This document shows positions 6,921-7,410 of a stretch of DNA of 7,410 bases, piece by piece. Position numbers and translations under genes: made by a program. This DNA is from Candidatus Woesearchaeota archaeon (GTDB taxonomy: Archaea > Nanobdellota > Nanobdellia > Woesearchaeales > J091), in NCBI GenBank assembly GCA_003695045.1, contig RFJB01000081.1:1-7410 (forward strand), in the 5' to 3' direction. The notes beneath the pieces were generated by a model. It ran no database searches. It saw only the letters and a program-made list of their open reading frames with translations, and was not told the DNA's origin. Position 1 is the stretch's first letter. Every line of letters begins with the position of its first letter.

Positions 6921-6995
6921 TGCTCCGGCCGGGATTCGAACCCGGGTCCCAGCCTCGAAAGGGCTGGATGATTGGCCGGACTACACCACCGGAGC
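6921..6995 (-). tRNA. tRNA-Glu, anticodon UUC
   Basis: A 75-nt tRNA without intron. Acceptor GCTCCGG pairs with CCGGAGC, discriminator A. The D arm has a three-pair stem (GTG/CAT, one G-U). The anticodon stem CAGCC/GGCTG encloses the loop CTTTCGA, giving anticodon TTC. The variable region is four nt (GGAC) and the T arm is CCGGG-TTCGAAT-CCCGG. All stems pair. CCA is not encoded. Opposite-strand reading frames across it are spurious. Confidence 0.97.
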
Positions 6996-7020
6996 AATCC
7001 AGCAAGGGGAGAAAAGGCCT

Positions 7021-7036
7021 CTTTAAAAATGTTTCC
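7021..7036 (-). promoter_or_regulatory. TATA box and BRE of tRNA-Glu
   Basis: On the minus strand GGAAACA (BRE-like, purine-rich) is followed directly by TTTTTAAAG (7021-7029). The TATA centre is about 30 bp from the tRNA 5' end, leaving a leader of a few nucleotides, a normal arrangement for an archaeal tRNA gene. Confidence 0.65.
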
Positions 7037-7055
7037 CTGATTGCTTATGTGACTT

Positions 7056-7083
7056 CAGAACAGAATCCAGAAGGTGCTCAGAA
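7056..7083. repeat. Four CAGAA repeats upstream of the tRNA-Glu promoter
   Basis: CAGAA occurs at 7056, 7061, 7068 and 7079 on the plus strand (TTCTG on the minus strand), four copies in 28 bp, about 20 bp upstream of the TATA/BRE. Spacings of 5, 7 and 11 bp are irregular. It may be a regulator site or chance in a short stretch. Confidence 0.35.
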
Positions 7084-7104
7084 GGGGTACTAACACACCC
7101 TGCC

Positions 7105-7139
7105 TTTTTCTTTTTTTGTCGGGGGACTTTATGTCCTCC
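7105..7139 (+). other. T-run followed by a 7-bp hairpin
   Basis: TTTTT, C, TTTTTTT at 7105-7117 would be a strong archaeal terminator for any plus-strand transcript, although no plus-strand gene leads into it. Directly after it, GGGGGAC (7121-7127) pairs with GTCCTCC (7133-7139) around the loop TTTAT, with one G-U pair. On the minus strand the same hairpin precedes a run of A, so it is not a terminator for that strand. Confidence 0.4.
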
Positions 7140-7162
7140 TTACAGTTTTGGGGTTCTAGCAC

Positions 7163-7190
7163 TTTTTTAAAGGGCTAGTGGGCCTGCGGG
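7163..7190. repeat. Direct repeat copy 1 (tRNA 3' end plus flank)
   Basis: 28 bp that match 7290-7317 at 26 positions; the differences are g7172/a7299 and c7175/t7302, both transitions. The offset is 127 bp. The repeat spans the tRNA-Ile acceptor 3' strand, part of its T stem and 16 bp of downstream flank. Confidence 0.85.
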
Positions 7191-7232
7191 TGATCATCAG
7201 CGGGGGTTGCACCCCACGCGCCCCTGCTATGC
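7179..7232 (-). pseudogene. Decayed copy of the tRNA-Ile 3' half
   Basis: Read on the minus strand, this stretch follows the 3' exon of the tRNA-Ile at 7306. GCATAGCAGGGG corresponds to GCAAAGCAGTGG (10 of 12 identical), GGGGTGCAACCCCCGC to the T arm GGGGTTCAAATCCCCGC, and CCCGCAGGCCCA is identical to the tRNA 3' end. About 14 nt (TGATGATCACCCGC) are inserted between T stem and acceptor, and the T loop lacks TTCAAAT, so it cannot fold as a working tRNA. No matching 5' acceptor (GGGCCTG) lies upstream. The 127-bp offset is close to the estimated 121-nt length of the intron-containing tRNA gene plus spacer, which suggests an old tandem duplication. A scar of site-specific integration at the tRNA 3' end is the alternative. 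Confidence 0.55.
7200..7219. other. GC-rich hairpin
   Basis: GCG-GGGG (7200-7206) pairs with CCCC-A-CGC (7212-7219) around the loop TTGCA, with one bulged A. It overlaps the T arm of the tRNA relic, from which it probably derives. Confidence 0.45.
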
Positions 7233-7260
7233 AGTATTCTCGGCTTAGCCGGAATACTGC
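7231..7260. other. Strong hairpin next to the tRNA relic
   Basis: GCAGTATTC (7231-7239) pairs perfectly with GAATACTGC (7252-7260). After one bulged T (7240), CGGC (7241-7244) pairs with GCCG (7248-7251) around a TTA loop: 13 pairs with no mismatch. It lies where the intron would sit relative to the relic 3' half, but is unlike the tRNA-Ile intron in sequence. It may be the relic's own intron stem or part of a separate small RNA. Confidence 0.6.
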
Positions 7261-7289
7261 CTCTTTGTAGTGTTGAAGTTTCTTAGAAT

Positions 7290-7317
7290 TTTTTTAAAAG
7301 GTTAGTGGGCCTGCGGG
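7290..7317. repeat. Direct repeat copy 2 (tRNA-Ile 3' end plus flank)
   Basis: Partner of the repeat at 7163-7190. Here TGGGCCTGCGGG is the functional 3' end of the tRNA-Ile gene, and TTTTTTAAAAGGTTAG is its downstream flank. Confidence 0.85.
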
Positions 7318-7410
7318 GATTTGAACCCCGGACCACTGCTTTGCCTCGAAAGCCGCACAAAGCAGCAGATTGTGCGAAACGCTCCCATATAAGAGCAGCG
7401 CTCCAACCAG
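7306..7410 (-). tRNA. tRNA-Ile, anticodon UAU, with 37/38 intron; 5' end beyond the window
   Basis: Read from 7410 downward. The D arm end CTGGTTGGAGC is followed by G26 and anticodon stem CTGCT/AGCAG (27-31/39-43). The spliced loop is CTTATAA, giving anticodon TAT. The variable region is GTGGTC with the first G shared by boundary choice, the T arm CGGGG-TTCAAAT-CCCCG, the acceptor 3' strand CAGGCCC and the discriminator A at 7306. No CCA is encoded. The missing 5' part (about 16 nt) should contain GGGCCTG, the usual isoleucine-type acceptor. Anticodon, A73 and acceptor all fit isoleucine; it would read AUA. In most archaea AUA is read by a CAU tRNA carrying agmatidine, so U34 is unusual. Reading it as a CAU tRNA would need a T-to-C change at one base. 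Confidence 0.85.
7342..7387 (-). other. 46-nt tRNA-Ile intron with relaxed bulge-helix-bulge
   Basis: The intron starts after A37 and ends before A38. Inner helix: GGGAGC pairs with GCTTTC (two G-U). After four unpaired nt (GTTT), CGCACAA pairs perfectly with TTGTGCG around the loop TCTGCTGCT. The 5' bulge is TA^T. The central helix CTTA/GAGG has one A-G mismatch and one G-U. The 3' bulge is CA^A. This is the substrate shape for the archaeal tRNA splicing endonuclease, slightly relaxed by the mismatch. Confidence 0.75.

Noticed and set aside
6701..7093. A 130-codon plus-strand open frame across the aIF6 5' end and tRNA-Glu
   Set aside because: It runs antisense through a real tRNA and a real gene start and has no recognisable motifs.
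7133..7143. AAGGAGGAC on the minus strand, resembling a strong ribosome binding site
   Set aside because: No start codon with an open frame follows, and the bases are half of the hairpin at 7121-7139.
7194..7200. TGATGA with overlapping CTGA on the minus strand, resembling C and D boxes of a guide RNA
   Set aside because: No separate D box or C'/D' pair lies at a suitable distance, and the bases are part of the insertion in the tRNA relic.
7179..7300. A second functional tRNA, or the 3' half of a split tRNA
   Set aside because: The T loop lacks TTCAAAT-type bases, about 14 nt are inserted before the acceptor strand, and no matching 5' half is in the window.
1..7410. CRISPR array, insertion sequence or defence operon
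   Set aside because: No regularly spaced repeats, transposase motifs or terminal inverted repeats were seen. The only long direct repeat is the tRNA-derived pair.

Overview
The window is archaeal. Evidence: an aIF6 – prefoldin alpha – FtsY gene group, TATA boxes placed about 25 bp upstream of start codons (leaderless transcripts), GGTG-type ribosome binding sites, tRNA genes without encoded CCA, and a tRNA intron at position 37/38 with a bulge-helix-bulge fold. The lineage cannot be fixed from sequence alone. A small-genome DPANN-type archaeon is plausible, because the tRNA-Ile here appears to carry a UAU anticodon, which is rare, but this is inference.

Layout. Positions 1-2005 (+) hold the 3' part of a large surface protein: the end of one VWA domain, a Cys-containing beta module, a degenerate cupredoxin-like domain, a complete VWA domain, a second beta module and a C-terminal membrane anchor. 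Positions 2052-2723 (+) encode only the first RecA domain of a Hel308-like superfamily 2 helicase, behind its own TATA box. Its 3' end overlaps by 13 bp the last gene of a convergent minus-strand group. That group reads, in transcription order: aIF6 (6801-6130), ribose-phosphate pyrophosphokinase (6098-5094), prefoldin alpha (5083-4652), SRP receptor FtsY (4639-3356) and a DUF4013 membrane protein (3349-2711). Gaps are 6-31 bp, only one clear promoter was seen (6821-6830), and a single polycistronic transcript is likely. Upstream on the same strand are tRNA-Glu(UUC) at 6995-6921 and, running off the right edge, an intron-containing tRNA-Ile(UAU).

How the genes fit together. The minus-strand group joins ribosome assembly (aIF6), nucleotide and amino acid precursor supply (PRPP), co-chaperone function (prefoldin) and membrane targeting of nascent proteins (FtsY), flanked by tRNA genes. 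It is a translation and protein-biogenesis neighbourhood. The plus-strand genes look unrelated to it.

The least ordinary part is the right end. The tRNA-Ile reads AUA with an unmodified-type UAU anticodon instead of the usual CAU plus agmatidine. Its intron loop repeats the 5' strand of its own anticodon stem. A decayed copy of the tRNA 3' half, with its flank, lies 127 bp away. The other notable items are the truncated helicase and the cupredoxin-like domain that lacks copper ligands. I found no CRISPR array, insertion sequence or defence operon.
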